DNA of 64,000 nucleotides, taken from positions 61,930 to 125,929 of the forward strand of contig NZ_NWSQ01000020.1 of the NCBI RefSeq assembly GCF_002531725.1, given 5' to 3'. The notes under the pieces are model-generated. The model did not search any database. It saw nothing but the letters and a program-made list of their open reading frames with translations, and had not been told where the DNA came from. Source of the stretch: Rhizobium sp. L43 (GTDB lineage: Bacteria; Pseudomonadota; Alphaproteobacteria; Rhizobiales; Rhizobiaceae). Positions 35,629-43,773 of this stretch are shown one piece after another (position 1 is the stretch's first letter; the number at the start of each line of letters is the position of its first letter). The position numbers were made by a program, and so were the translations under genes.

Positions 35629-36219
35629 TTGAAGACCATCGCCATCGATTTCGAGACAGCCAACGAGCAGCGCGGCAGTGCCTGCTCGGTCGGGCTTGCC
35701 TGGATCGAGGAGGGCAGGGTGACGCGGGTCGAGGAGCGGCTGATCCGGCCGCGAGAGATGCGCTTTTCCGGGATGAACATTGCGATCCACGGCATCCGGC
35801 CCGAGCATGTCGAGGATGCGCCGGAGTTTCCCGAGGTGATGGACGAGTTCCACGAGGATATCAGCGGCGCGACGATGATCGCCCACAATGCCGCCTTCGA
35901 TTTCAGCGTCTGGCGGGCGAGCCTCGATCACTACCGGCAATCCTATCCGGAACTGACCTATCTCTGCAGCCTGAAGATGGCGCAGCGGATCTGGCCGCAC
36001 TTCCTCTCACACCGGCTGAACCTGATCGCCGAGCACCTCGGCCTGCGTTTCGTGCACCACAACGCCGCCGAGGATGCCGCAGTCTGCGCGGCCGCGGCGA
36101 TCGAGATGGCGAAGGCGGTCAAGGCCAACGCCGTTCACGCCATACCGGCGATGATCGGCATGAGGCCCGGTCGGCTGACGGCGCGGGCCTACGAGCCCTG
36201 CACCTGCCGCAAAGGCTGA
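35629..36219 (+). CDS. DEDDh-type 3'-5' exonuclease (DnaQ-like)
   Basis: A ~196-residue exonuclease of the DnaQ/RNase T superfamily. The four acidic residues are visible: DFE in TIAIDFETAN, Asp in HNAAFDFSVW, and the ExoIII-type His and Asp in HHNAAEDAAVC, so DEDDh. I place the start at TTG 35629, right before the first beta strand; no ATG is close and the ribosome site is weak, so the start is uncertain, and an upstream TTG at 35542 would add 29 residues of unlikely sequence. The C-terminus has CTCRKG, an unusual Cys pair. Confidence 0.75.
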   Translation: MKTIAIDFETANEQRGSACSVGLAWIEEGRVTRVEERLIRPREMRFSGMNIAIHGIRPEHVEDAPEFPEVMDEFHEDISGATMIAHNAAFDFSVWRASLDHYRQSYPELTYLCSLKMAQRIWPHFLSHRLNLIAEHLGLRFVHHNAAEDAAVCAAAAIEMAKAVKANAVHAIPAMIGMRPGRLTARAYEPCTCRKG

Positions 36220-36296
36220 TCGCTCCCCCAGGGCGCCATTTCTTGCAAAGCATCGGGGCGCACTTATCTAGAATGCGGATCACTCAGGGAGCCGCC

Positions 36297-36788
36297 ATGT
36301 CCAAGCTGCATAATCTTTTCCTCGCCGCCTTTTCCTTCGCTGCCCTTTCCGCCGGCGCCGCCTCGGCCGAAGTCGTCGGCAAGGTCGGGGTCGACTGGAT
36401 CGGCAACGACATCATCGTCGAGGCGGTCTCCGATCCAGAGGTCAAGGGCGTCACCTGCCATGTCACCTATTTCGACCGAAGCCTGATCGATCGGTTCAAG
36501 AACGGCAACTGGTTCGAAGATCCGTCCAATAATTCCATCGCCTGCCGACAGACCGGGCCGATAGAGATCGGCAGTATCGACCTGTCCAAGGATGGCAGCG
36601 AAGTGTTCCGGCAAGGCATGTCGCTGATCTGGAAGACGCTGGTCGTCAACCGCATCTACGACAAGACCAACGACACGCTGATCTATCTCGCCCATTCGCG
36701 CGAACTGACGGATGGCTCGGCGAAGATGTCGATTTCGACGATACCGCTCTATGGGCAGAATGTTGTGTGGAAGAATGGGAAGCCTTAG
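36297..36788 (+). CDS. creA: CreA-family periplasmic protein
   Basis: A 163-residue precursor with a clear signal peptide (LFLAAFSFAALSAGAASAEV, cleavage near residue 22). The mature part holds GVDWIGNDIIVEAVSDPEVK and CHVTYFDR, characteristic of the CreA family, whose role remains unknown. Two Cys of the mature region (in VTCHV and IACRQ) could form a disulphide. The ATG at 36297 follows CAGGGAG. A 23-bp palindrome starts 20 bp after the stop. Confidence 0.82.
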   Translation: MSKLHNLFLAAFSFAALSAGAASAEVVGKVGVDWIGNDIIVEAVSDPEVKGVTCHVTYFDRSLIDRFKNGNWFEDPSNNSIACRQTGPIEIGSIDLSKDGSEVFRQGMSLIWKTLVVNRIYDKTNDTLIYLAHSRELTDGSAKMSISTIPLYGQNVVWKNGKP

Positions 36789-36808
36789 GGGCGGAGCGTC
36801 TGCCCCTG

Positions 36809-36859
36809 CCTCCCTCATCTCTGTCCTCGGGTCAAGCCCGAGGACAGAGATGAGGGAGG
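36809..36859. repeat. 23-bp perfect palindrome (rhizobial repeat hairpin)
   Basis: Arms 36809-36831 and 36837-36859 are perfectly complementary around TCAAG. The inner part, GTCCTCGGG-TCAAG-CCCGAGGAC, repeats the hairpin module of the 32318-32467 repeat, while the outer arms differ. It lies just past creA and could stabilise or end its transcript, although no T-tract follows. Confidence 0.7.
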
Positions 36860-36911
36860 AGAGGGAGTGCCCGCGGCTTGGCGAGATGAAGCTGAGTCGC
36901 GTCTTCTTCAA

Positions 36912-36939
36912 ACAAAAAGGCCCGGACGAGCCGGGCCTT
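36912..36939 (-). terminator. Rho-independent terminator after cheW
   Basis: On the minus strand AAGGCCCGG / CCGGGCCTT (36931-36939 and 36917-36925) is followed by a T-rich tract (complement of AACAAAAA, 36911-36918). It lies 24 bp past the cheW stop. Confidence 0.85.
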
Positions 36940-36962
36940 CGAATTCCAGATATCAATTCCGC

Positions 36963-37433
36963 TCAAGCGGCCTGATTCAGCTCGTCGGCGATGACCGTGT
37001 CGAGGTTCAGGAAGCAGACCATGGTCTTTTCGAGCGCGACGATGCCGCGGCAGAAGGCGCGCTGGGCTTCCGGGATGATTTCCGGCGGCGGCTGCAGGTC
37101 TTCGCTCTTGATGGTCATCATGTCGGAAACCTGTTCGACCAGCAGGCCGACCAGCTTGCCGGCGATGTCGGTGACGATGATCGCCGAGCGCTCGGAGGGC
37201 TCGGTCATCTTCATGCCGAGGCGGCAGGCCATGTCGATGACGGGGATAACAGCGCCGCGCAGGTTGATGAGGCCCAGCACGTAGGGCGGGGTGTGCGGCA
37301 TCGGCGTCACCGGCGCCCAGCCGCGGATTTCGCGGATGGCCATGATGTCGATGCAGAATTCCTGATCGCCCAGATGGAACGAAACGATTTCGAGATAAGC
37401 ACCCGACTGCTTGATGGCATTGTTGTTGTTCAT
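36963..37433 (-). CDS. cheW: Chemotaxis coupling protein CheW
   Basis: A 156-residue CheW-domain protein that couples chemoreceptors to the histidine kinase CheA at the cell pole. Family motifs: LGDQEFCIDIMAIREI, PYVLGLINLRGAVIPVIDM, and LVGLLVEQVSDMM. It lies alone here, away from a che operon, so it may serve an additional receptor set or an accessory cluster elsewhere. The N-terminal MNNNN run and ATG at 37431-37433 are as expected; it has its own terminator. Confidence 0.93.
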   Translation of the reverse strand: MNNNNAIKQSGAYLEIVSFHLGDQEFCIDIMAIREIRGWAPVTPMPHTPPYVLGLINLRGAVIPVIDMACRLGMKMTEPSERSAIIVTDIAGKLVGLLVEQVSDMMTIKSEDLQPPPEIIPEAQRAFCRGIVALEKTMVCFLNLDTVIADELNQAA

Positions 37434-37756
37434 GATCAGAATTCTTCCCAGTTGTCCCCAGTGGGAGCGGCGATGCGGAACCGCCGTTAAATATAGATGT
37501 GACCGCTTAAGTCTTTCCTAACGATATGTATTTTCGGATTGTCCGCCGCTCTCAAGGCAAGCTATTCAAACACATGGCATTTTCGATCCGTGCCAATTTC
37601 GGCGGGCGAATTTCCCACTGCAGATGGCTGCTACCGATGAGACAATTAATCACGGGTCAGAAAACATAATCTTGAATTGCGCGCGTCCGACCGAGACTAT
37701 AATCACGCGGGGCAAGGGTGGGCGGCAGATATCCGCCGGGATCGAGGATCATGCCA

Positions 37757-38359
37757 ATGAAGACATTCCGCATCGCCGTCTGGGTCGGTGTCCTGATACT
37801 GGCCGGGTTTCTCGGCGGATTCTCGTACTATCTCAACAGATCGGGGAATGTGGTGGCGGAGGCTCCCTTCGGCGTGCCCTTCACACTGGTCTCCCAAAGC
37901 GGACAGCCGATCACCGAAGAGGCGCTGCGCGGCAAGCCGACGGCGCTGTTCTTCGGCTTCACTCATTGCCCGGAAGTCTGCCCGACCACGCTTTTCGAGC
38001 TGAACGGCTGGATGGAGAAGGTCGATCCCAAGGGTGACAAGCTGCAGGCCTATTTCGTCACCGTCGATCCGGAGCGCGACACGCCCGAGATCATGAACGA
38101 GTATGTTTCCAACGTTTCCAAGCGGATCACCGGCATTTCAGGTGCGCCTGACAAGATCGCCGAAGTCATCAAGGGCTTCCGCGTCTACGCCAAGAAGGTG
38201 CCGGTCGACGAGAAGGACCCGAATGGCGACTATACGATGGATCACACTGCCTCGGTGTTTCTGCTCGATTCGGCCGGGCGGTTTTCCGGAACGATCGCCT
38301 ATGGCGAAAACCCGGACACGGCGGTAAAGAAGCTGGAGAATCTCGTCAACAAGGGATGA
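37757..38359 (+). CDS. Sco1/SenC-family copper chaperone or redox protein
   Basis: A 200-residue membrane-anchored protein. An N-terminal membrane segment (RIAVWVGVLILAGFLGGFSY) holds a thioredoxin-like periplasmic domain. The CxxxC is in HCPEVCPTT and the third ligand His in MDHTASVF, the Cu-binding triad of Sco proteins that mature the CuA site of cytochrome oxidase. Start ATG 37757 is 9 bases after GAGG; ATG 37751 is too close. The preceding 37434-37756 gap holds nothing clear. Confidence 0.88.
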   Translation: MKTFRIAVWVGVLILAGFLGGFSYYLNRSGNVVAEAPFGVPFTLVSQSGQPITEEALRGKPTALFFGFTHCPEVCPTTLFELNGWMEKVDPKGDKLQAYFVTVDPERDTPEIMNEYVSNVSKRITGISGAPDKIAEVIKGFRVYAKKVPVDEKDPNGDYTMDHTASVFLLDSAGRFSGTIAYGENPDTAVKKLENLVNKG

Positions 38360-38427
38360 CGGCTTGCGCATGACAGGGCGTTGGCTCGATCGGTGGCGGG
38401 CAACGGAAACGGGAAAGACCGCCTATC

Positions 38428-39306
38428 GTGAGTGAAATCCGCCTTTACGTGACGACGACCGAAAGCAAGGCCGAAGAGATCCTCGACCTTCTGAGCGCGG
38501 TCTTCGGCGAAGAAGACTTCGCCATCGGTACCACCGAGATCGACGAGAAGAAGGATATCTGGGAAGCCTCCGTCTACATGATGGCCGAGGACGAGGCGGA
38601 GGTGCGCTCCCGCATCGAGGCGGCGTTGAAGAGTACCTTTCCCCATGCTCCGTTGCTGCGGGAGGTCATCCCCGACGTCGATTGGGTGGGGAAATCGCTG
38701 GAGGGGCTGAAGCCCGTCAGGGCAGGGCGCTTTCTGGTGCACGGCTCCCATGATCGCGATAAGGTCCGCCCCGGCGATATCGCCATCGAGATCGATGCCG
38801 GCCAGGCCTTCGGCACCGGCCATCATGGCACCACGGCCGGCTGTCTTGAAGTGATCGACGCCGTGGTGCGCTCGCGCCCGGTCCGCAACGCGCTCGATCT
38901 CGGCACCGGCAGCGGCGTGCTGGCGATTGCGGTCCGCAAGCTGAAGAACATTCCGGTGCTTGCCACCGACATCGATCCGATCGCTACCACGGTCGCGGCA
39001 GAAAACGTGCGCCGCAATGGCATCGCCTCGGGCATTGTCACCCGAACCGCGCCGGGTTTCCATTCGACGGCCTTCTCCGAACATGGCCCCTTCGATCTCA
39101 TCATCGCCAATATTCTTGCCCGGCCGCTGATTCGCATGGCGCCGAAGCTTGCGACACATCTGGCACCCGGTGGATCGGTGATTCTTTCAGGCATTCTCGC
39201 TGCGCAGCGCTGGAAGGTGATTGCCGCCTATAGTGGGGCCAGGCTTCGCCATGTCAGGACGATCTGGCGGAATGGCTGGGTGACGGTTCACTTCGATCGG
39301 CCTTGA
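38428..39306 (+). CDS. prmA: Ribosomal protein L11 methyltransferase PrmA (GTG start)
   Basis: A 292-residue SAM-dependent methyltransferase that trimethylates L11. The N-terminal substrate domain (RLYVTTTESKAEEI-like) precedes the Rossmann domain with AFGTGHHGTTAGCLEVID, LDLGTGSGVLAIAV and LIIANILARPL. The GTG at 38428 starts the recognisable homology (MSEIRLYV); no nearby ATG fits. It is followed by a large intergenic repeat block. Confidence 0.9.
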   Translation: MSEIRLYVTTTESKAEEILDLLSAVFGEEDFAIGTTEIDEKKDIWEASVYMMAEDEAEVRSRIEAALKSTFPHAPLLREVIPDVDWVGKSLEGLKPVRAGRFLVHGSHDRDKVRPGDIAIEIDAGQAFGTGHHGTTAGCLEVIDAVVRSRPVRNALDLGTGSGVLAIAVRKLKNIPVLATDIDPIATTVAAENVRRNGIASGIVTRTAPGFHSTAFSEHGPFDLIIANILARPLIRMAPKLATHLAPGGSVILSGILAAQRWKVIAAYSGARLRHVRTIWRNGWVTVHFDRP

Positions 39307-39332
39307 CGAGGAGGAGGCGCGCGACGGCTGCG

Positions 39333-39711
39333 GCTCACTCATCTTCTCCCCAGCGGGGAGAAGATGCCCGAAGGGCAGATGAGGGGGTGAGCGGCAAAGC
39401 CGCGAATGCGCTGAGCACAAGCGAAGGGCAACGAAGGGTGTGCCGTGCGGCCCCCTCATCCGACCCTTCGGGCCACCTTCTCCCCGCTGGGCTATTAGAT
39501 TCACACATCTGATAAGATGCAATTATTTCAATATCTTAAACTAGATTGAAAAGGTTAGCCGACTATCTTCTTCTGACTCAAAAAAACGGCTCAATACTTC
39601 AAAACCAACCGATATTCCTTGAATAAGACTCCGATGCATGAGCTTCATTCGGTGCCGAATTGAGATGTGTGCATCTGATAGCCCCGCTGGGGAGAAGAGG
39701 GAGCAAGCCGC
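39333..39711. repeat. RIME-like rhizobial mosaic repeat, interrupted by a 190-bp insertion
   Basis: The block contains CTTCTCCCC-AGC-GGGGAGAAG (39343-39363) and, at the other side, CCTCATCCGACCCTTCGGGC with CTTCTCCCCGCTGGGGAGAAG once the insertion 39492-39681 and one duplication copy are removed. Such TTCTCCCC/GGGGAGAA blocks are the rhizobial intergenic mosaic elements. Nothing coding is visible. Confidence 0.75.
39492..39681. mobile_element. MITE-like non-autonomous insertion, 190 bp, 10-bp target duplication
   Basis: An AT-rich segment inside a GC-rich repeat. The terminal inverted repeats match at 17 of 19 positions (left from 39492, CTATTAGATTCACACATCT; right end reverse complement CTATCAGATGCACACATCT). 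It is flanked by direct copies of CCCCGCTGGG (39482-39491 and 39682-39691). Removing the element and one copy restores a perfect RIME palindrome, so the junctions are clear. No transposase is encoded; it would need one in trans. Confidence 0.78.
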
Positions 39712-39741
39712 GACCTCACGCATTCCTACTCTTCAATAACA

Positions 39742-39772
39742 ATAAAAAAGGCGGCGCCGAGGGCACCGCCTT
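39742..39772 (-). terminator. Terminator of the minus-strand small gene
   Basis: On the minus strand AAGGCGGTGCC pairs with GGCGCCGCCTT (39762-39772 with 39748-39758, one G-U pair) and is followed by a run of T (complement of AATAAAAAA, 39741-39749). It lies about 115 bp past the small gene. Confidence 0.8.
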
Positions 39773-39885
39773 GGACCGGTCTATCCGGTCAATGCCCGCG
39801 AGCTCAAGGGGAGGAGGGCTCGAGCGGGCTCTACTGCATTCCAATAGGCCGGTCCGGGAGGGAGGAGACGGACAGGCTTTCAGAC

Positions 39886-40059
39886 TTAGAACGCGTAGCT
39901 GGGGGCGCCCTTGTGGCGTGCGGCACGCTGGCCGGCGCTGAGCAGCTTGAGGCTGTCCTCATTCTGCGGGCGCCGGGCACCGATCACGTGACGTACGGTC
40001 TGGCGTTCGCCAGCCTGCACCTGGCTGCTATATGCGAAGCGCGAGAGAGAGGCGGTCAT
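39886..40059 (-). CDS. Small uncharacterised protein, 57 residues
   Basis: Read on the minus strand it is MTASLSRFAYSSQVQAGERQ... ending in RHKGAPSYAF. It is basic and Ser/Arg/Gln rich, with no membrane segment or known motif. Support is contextual: the ATG at 40057-40059 has an AAAGGAAC site 9-10 bases upstream, codons look normal for this genome, and a strong terminator for the minus strand follows at 39742-39772, implying a real transcript. I do not recognise it; it may be a conserved rhizobial small protein. It is divergent from pepP. The 3' portion may be partly a structured UTR. Confidence 0.55.
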   Translation of the reverse strand: MTASLSRFAYSSQVQAGERQTVRHVIGARRPQNEDSLKLLSAGQRAARHKGAPSYAF

Positions 40060-40339
40060 TTCAAGAGTTCCTTTGTTTGCAGGTTCATCGCGAACCGTTC
40101 GATGGCGTCTATATAGCTATTCTGAAATGCGGAGGCAGAGGGTTTCGCTCATGGGAGCCATGCGGCTAACGCATAAAGCGTGCCAAATTAACTTTTGGCG
40201 CCACAGTTCTGTCGAAATGTTGAGCGGCCCCAGGGGTTTCGACTCGTTTCGTCGCTTTTTCTCCCCATCGGTTGAAATTTCGCTAACATGGTCGGCATCC
40301 CATTCACCGGATTCGTCTCAACCATTCGGGTTTTCCAGC

Positions 40340-42175
40340 ATGTTCCAGTCTTTCGAGGTCACCTCCACGCCACATTTCGGCAGGGATCGCGTAGCGGCGC
40401 TGCGCGCTGCTTTCGATTCGCTCGGCATCGATGCCTTCCTCGTGCCGCGCGCAGATGAGTTCAATGGCGAATATGTTCCGGCATGTTCGGAGCGCCTGGC
40501 ATGGCTGACGGGCTTCACAGGTTCGGCCGGCATTGCGCTGATCCTGCGCACCCAGGCAATCGTCTTCGTCGACGGGCGCTATGTGACGCAGCTTGCCGAA
40601 CAGGTCGACGGTTCGGTCTTTACGGGCGGCGATCTCGTCAACGAGCCGCCGCATCTCTGGCTGGCCGCAAACGGAGCCGGGGGCTTGCGGCTGGGGATCG
40701 ATCCCTGGCTGCATGCCGGTGCCGAGGTGCGCCGCCTGGAAAGGGCGCTTTCGGAGATCGGCGGCACGCTCGTCTTCCTGCCGCACAATCCGCTCGACAG
40801 GCTCTGGAGCGACCGGCCGGTCGAGCCGCTCGGCGCGGTCAGCATCCAGAACGTGGCGCAGGCCGGCGTGCTGGCGAGCGACAAAATCGCGACTGTTGCC
40901 GCCGATCTTTCGAAGAAGAATCTCGCGGCGGTGCTGATCGCCGATCCCTCCTCGGTCGCGTGGATCTTCAATATCCGCGGCGCCGACGTGCCGCACACGC
41001 CGCATCCGCTGGCGCGCGCCATCATCCATGCCGACGGGCGGGCTGAGATCTTCCTCGACAAGCGCAAGACCGGCATCGAGCCGGAAGCCTATCTCGGGCA
41101 GATCTGCACTCAGCTGCCGCCCTCGGCGCTGGAGGAGCGGCTTTCCGCCGTTTCCAGGGACAGCGGCCGCATATTGATCGACCCTGATGTCGCCTCCTAT
41201 GCGCTGGCTGAGATCATCCGTAAGGCCGGCGGCGAAGTGGTGGAGGGCGCCGACCCCGCCAAGCTGCCGCGCGCGGTGAAGAACGACGTCGAAATCAACG
41301 GCTCGGCCGCCGCGCATCTGCAGGATGGGGCGGCGATGGCGGAATTCCTCTATTGGCTGTCGCAGGAAAAGCCCGGCACGGTCAGCGAAATCGCTGCCGC
41401 CGAACGTCTCGAAGCGACGCGCGCCCGCGTCGGTGAGAGCATGCAGAACCCACTGAAGGACATTTCCTTCGACACGATTTCGGGCGCGGGCGAACATGCT
41501 GCGATCATGCATTACCGGGTGACGACCGAGACCAACCGGATGATCGAGGCCGGCGAACTTTTCCTGATCGATTCCGGCGCGCAATATATCAACGGCACGA
41601 CCGACATCACCCGCACCGTCGGTATCGGCGCTGTCTCGGCGGAGCATCGGCGTTTCTTCACGCTGGTGCTGAAGGGGATGATCCAGATCAGCACGGCGCG
41701 TTTCCCGAAGGGCGCGCGCGGCTGCGACCTTGATCCGCTGGCGCGCATCGCGCTCTGGCGGGCAGGGGCCGATTTCGCCCACGGCACGGGCCATGGCGTC
41801 GGCTCTTATCTTTCGGTGCATGAGGGGCCGCAGCGCATCTCCAGGCTTTCGACGCAGGAATTGCTGCCCGGCATGATCCTCTCGAACGAGCCGGGTTACT
41901 ACCGGCCCGGCAGCTTCGGTATCCGCATCGAGAATCTGGTCTATGTGCGTGGAGCCGAGGAGATCGAGGGCGGCGACGCGGCGATGCTCGGCTTCGAGAC
42001 GCTGACCTTCTGCCCGATCGACCGCAGCCTCGTCATTCCGGAGCTTCTGACCCATGACGAGCTGCACTGGTTCAACGACTATCACCGCCGCACACGCGAG
42101 GCGCTGATGCCGCTGATCCACGATCACGACGTCAGGGCGTGGCTCGAAAACGCGACGCTGCCGCTGGAATATTGA
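40340..42175 (+). CDS. pepP: Xaa-Pro aminopeptidase P (M24B)
   Basis: A 611-residue metallopeptidase removing N-terminal residues before proline. Two creatinase-like N-terminal domains (about 1-310) precede the M24 domain (from ~315). The five metal ligands are visible: Asp in FLIDSGAQY, Asp in TTDITRT, His in GTGHGVGSYLSVHEGP, Glu in LSNEPGYYRPG and Glu in RIENLVYV. ATG 40340 starts MFQSFEVTST; longer upstream frames have unrelated sequence. It converges with azlD. The 40060-40339 gap with the small gene likely holds divergent promoters, but none is clear to me. Confidence 0.9.
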   Translation: MFQSFEVTSTPHFGRDRVAALRAAFDSLGIDAFLVPRADEFNGEYVPACSERLAWLTGFTGSAGIALILRTQAIVFVDGRYVTQLAEQVDGSVFTGGDLVNEPPHLWLAANGAGGLRLGIDPWLHAGAEVRRLERALSEIGGTLVFLPHNPLDRLWSDRPVEPLGAVSIQNVAQAGVLASDKIATVAADLSKKNLAAVLIADPSSVAWIFNIRGADVPHTPHPLARAIIHADGRAEIFLDKRKTGIEPEAYLGQICTQLPPSALEERLSAVSRDSGRILIDPDVASYALAEIIRKAGGEVVEGADPAKLPRAVKNDVEINGSAAAHLQDGAAMAEFLYWLSQEKPGTVSEIAAAERLEATRARVGESMQNPLKDISFDTISGAGEHAAIMHYRVTTETNRMIEAGELFLIDSGAQYINGTTDITRTVGIGAVSAEHRRFFTLVLKGMIQISTARFPKGARGCDLDPLARIALWRAGADFAHGTGHGVGSYLSVHEGPQRISRLSTQELLPGMILSNEPGYYRPGSFGIRIENLVYVRGAEEIEGGDAAMLGFETLTFCPIDRSLVIPELLTHDELHWFNDYHRRTREALMPLIHDHDVRAWLENATLPLEY

Positions 42176-42206
42176 GAAGGGCGTCGAGGGCGCCGGCGCC
42201 GTCGCG

Positions 42207-42515
42207 TCAGGCGCCGATCGTGTGGCGCCAGGTCATGACGACGATCCAGGCTGCGACCAGCATCCATGTATGCGAAACGCGCAGGCCGACGAAGAGGGCG
42301 ACGACCAGCGCCAGTTTCGATTCCCAGCCGCCGATGAAGAAGGCGGGAGCGACCAGCGTCGTCAGCACGGCGGCCGGCACGGCATTCAGCGCCGCCTCCA
42401 TGCGCGGCGGAATGCTCTTCATTCGGGTGATGAGGATGTAGCCGCCGATGCGGGTGGCGAACGTGGCGACTGCTGCGGCAATGATGACGAGCGCCATGTG
42501 AAGATCGAATTCCAT
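42207..42515 (-). CDS. azlD: AzlD-family branched-chain amino acid exporter small subunit
   Basis: A 102-residue membrane protein with about four membrane segments (for example LVIIAAAVATFATRIGGYI and AVLTTLVAPAFFIGG). In the family AzlD pairs with AzlC (BrnE/BrnF) to export branched-chain amino acids or analogues. It follows azlC with 3 bp between; GAGGT near the end of azlC serves as its ribosome site. The conserved TRIGGY motif is present. Confidence 0.88.
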   Translation of the reverse strand: MEFDLHMALVIIAAAVATFATRIGGYILITRMKSIPPRMEAALNAVPAAVLTTLVAPAFFIGGWESKLALVVALFVGLRVSHTWMLVAAWIVVMTWRHTIGA

Positions 42516-42518
42516 GGC

Positions 42519-43250
42519 TCAGACCTCGTGCACTTCGGATTGCAGGGCGTCGGCTTCGAGATCCGTCTCTTGCGGCGGCAGCGGCAAAAGGGCGGCGAGC
42601 ACGATGCCGGCGGCCGCACCCAGGCTGACATGCCAGGGCGAGCCGACATATCGATAGGCGAGCACGGAAGCGACGGCGCTGACGAGCGCCACGGGCAGGA
42701 AATTGTCGCGTTTGCGGAAGCCGAGGACGATGCCGAGGAAATAGGCCGGCAGCAGGATATCGAGGCCAATCGCCTTGGGATCGCCGATGAAACCGCCGAG
42801 CAAGCCGCCGGCGACGCTGGTCAGTATCCAGGGGACATAGATGATGATGGCGAAGCCGAAATACCAGGCGAAGGTGACGGGCTGGCCGGACTCGCCGCGT
42901 TTCACCGCTGCGGCAAATTGCGGATCGACGAGCAGGAAGAAGGTGAAGAATTTCTGGACCGGCGTGAACTGGCCGATATAGCGGGCCATCGCCGCCGAAT
43001 AGAGCACGTGGCGAAAATTGACGGCGAGGATCGACAGCACGATCAGCCAGGCATGGACATTGTGACCGAAGAGTTCGATGCCGACCATCTGGCTGGCGCC
43101 GGCATAGACGGTGGCGCTCATGAAGGCGGCTTCGGAAAGCGACATGCCGTTTTCGACGGCGAGCGCTCCGAACAGGGCGCCAAACGGCGCCGATGCCAGC
43201 GCAACGGCAAAGCCGCCCCGCAAACCTTCAACAAAGTCGGCGCGATTCAT
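42519..43250 (-). CDS. azlC: AzlC-family branched-chain amino acid exporter large subunit
   Basis: A 243-residue polytopic membrane protein. It has the AzlC pattern APFGALFGALAVENGMSLSE, ATVYAGASQMVGIEL and NFRHVLYSAAMARYI. Partner of the AzlD subunit encoded immediately downstream. The start has GGAG nine bases before the ATG at 43248-43250. It would lie in the inner membrane and act as an exporter; the physiological substrate cannot be read. Confidence 0.88.
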   Translation of the reverse strand: MNRADFVEGLRGGFAVALASAPFGALFGALAVENGMSLSEAAFMSATVYAGASQMVGIELFGHNVHAWLIVLSILAVNFRHVLYSAAMARYIGQFTPVQKFFTFFLLVDPQFAAAVKRGESGQPVTFAWYFGFAIIIYVPWILTSVAGGLLGGFIGDPKAIGLDILLPAYFLGIVLGFRKRDNFLPVALVSAVASVLAYRYVGSPWHVSLGAAAGIVLAALLPLPPQETDLEADALQSEVHEV

Positions 43251-43379
43251 GCGATCTCCAGTTGGAATTCAGGCTTCCCTTATGGTCTATGGCTTGCAAC
43301 GGCAATTGAATTTCCTTGATTGACCAATCGATTTCGCTGAACCATCAAAGTCCTGATCGCATTCGGTAAAGAGGCAAAG

Positions 43380-43625
43380 ATGAAGAAGATCGAATTTTCG
43401 AAGGAAGAAAAGGCTGAGATCGTTTCGCGCATCCGCGCTTATTTCGACCGGGAACTCGATCCCATCGGTGCATTGCCGGCTGAATTCCTGCTTGACTTCT
43501 TCGCCGAGGAGATCGGGCCGTACTTCTACAATCGAGGGCTAAGAGATGCCCAGGCCGCCTTATTGCAGAGAATGGACGACGTCGCCGAAGATATCCATCT
43601 TCTTGAGAGGGAGGAAAAATTCTAA
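43380..43625 (+). CDS. DUF2164-family protein
   Basis: An 81-residue, acidic, probably helical cytoplasmic protein starting MKKIEFSKEEKAEIVSRIRA and including DPIGALPAEFLLDFFAEEIG. This resembles DUF2164, a small family without known function. The start ATG 43380 is preceded by a purine-rich stretch (AAAGAGGCAAAG). It is between azlC (divergent) and a repeat hairpin. Confidence 0.8.
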   Translation: MKKIEFSKEEKAEIVSRIRAYFDRELDPIGALPAEFLLDFFAEEIGPYFYNRGLRDAQAALLQRMDDVAEDIHLLEREEKF

Positions 43626-43713
43626 AGCGCGTCGCGATCTTTCAGATTCGCTTGTCGCGCTTTAGCTCTTTGTTGTTGTCGTAAAACCGCTGCACAGTTT
43701 TGCGCGACATGCT
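43626..43713. repeat. Rhizobial intergenic repeat hairpin, copy B
   Basis: A diverged copy of 497-600: it shares AGCGC-GTCGC, CTTTGTT, the loop ACCGCTGCACA and GCGACATGC. The stem is TGTCG...CGACA with an inner AAAAC/GTTTT, where copy A has CCGGAA/TTCCGG: different bases, same pairing. It follows the DUF2164 gene immediately and may end its message. Confidence 0.6.
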
Positions 43714-43773
43714 TCAGCGCCCCTGAAATCAAAAGATGGCCTTCACTTAACGCCAAATTATTTCTGCGCCGAT

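Noticed and set aside
36809..36859. Palindrome after creA as a rho-independent terminator
   Set aside because: No T-tract follows, and its core is shared with another repeat, so I list it as a repeat instead.
40073..40339. N-terminal extension of PepP
   Set aside because: The extra residues resemble no family and include intergenic AT-rich sequence; homology begins at 40340.
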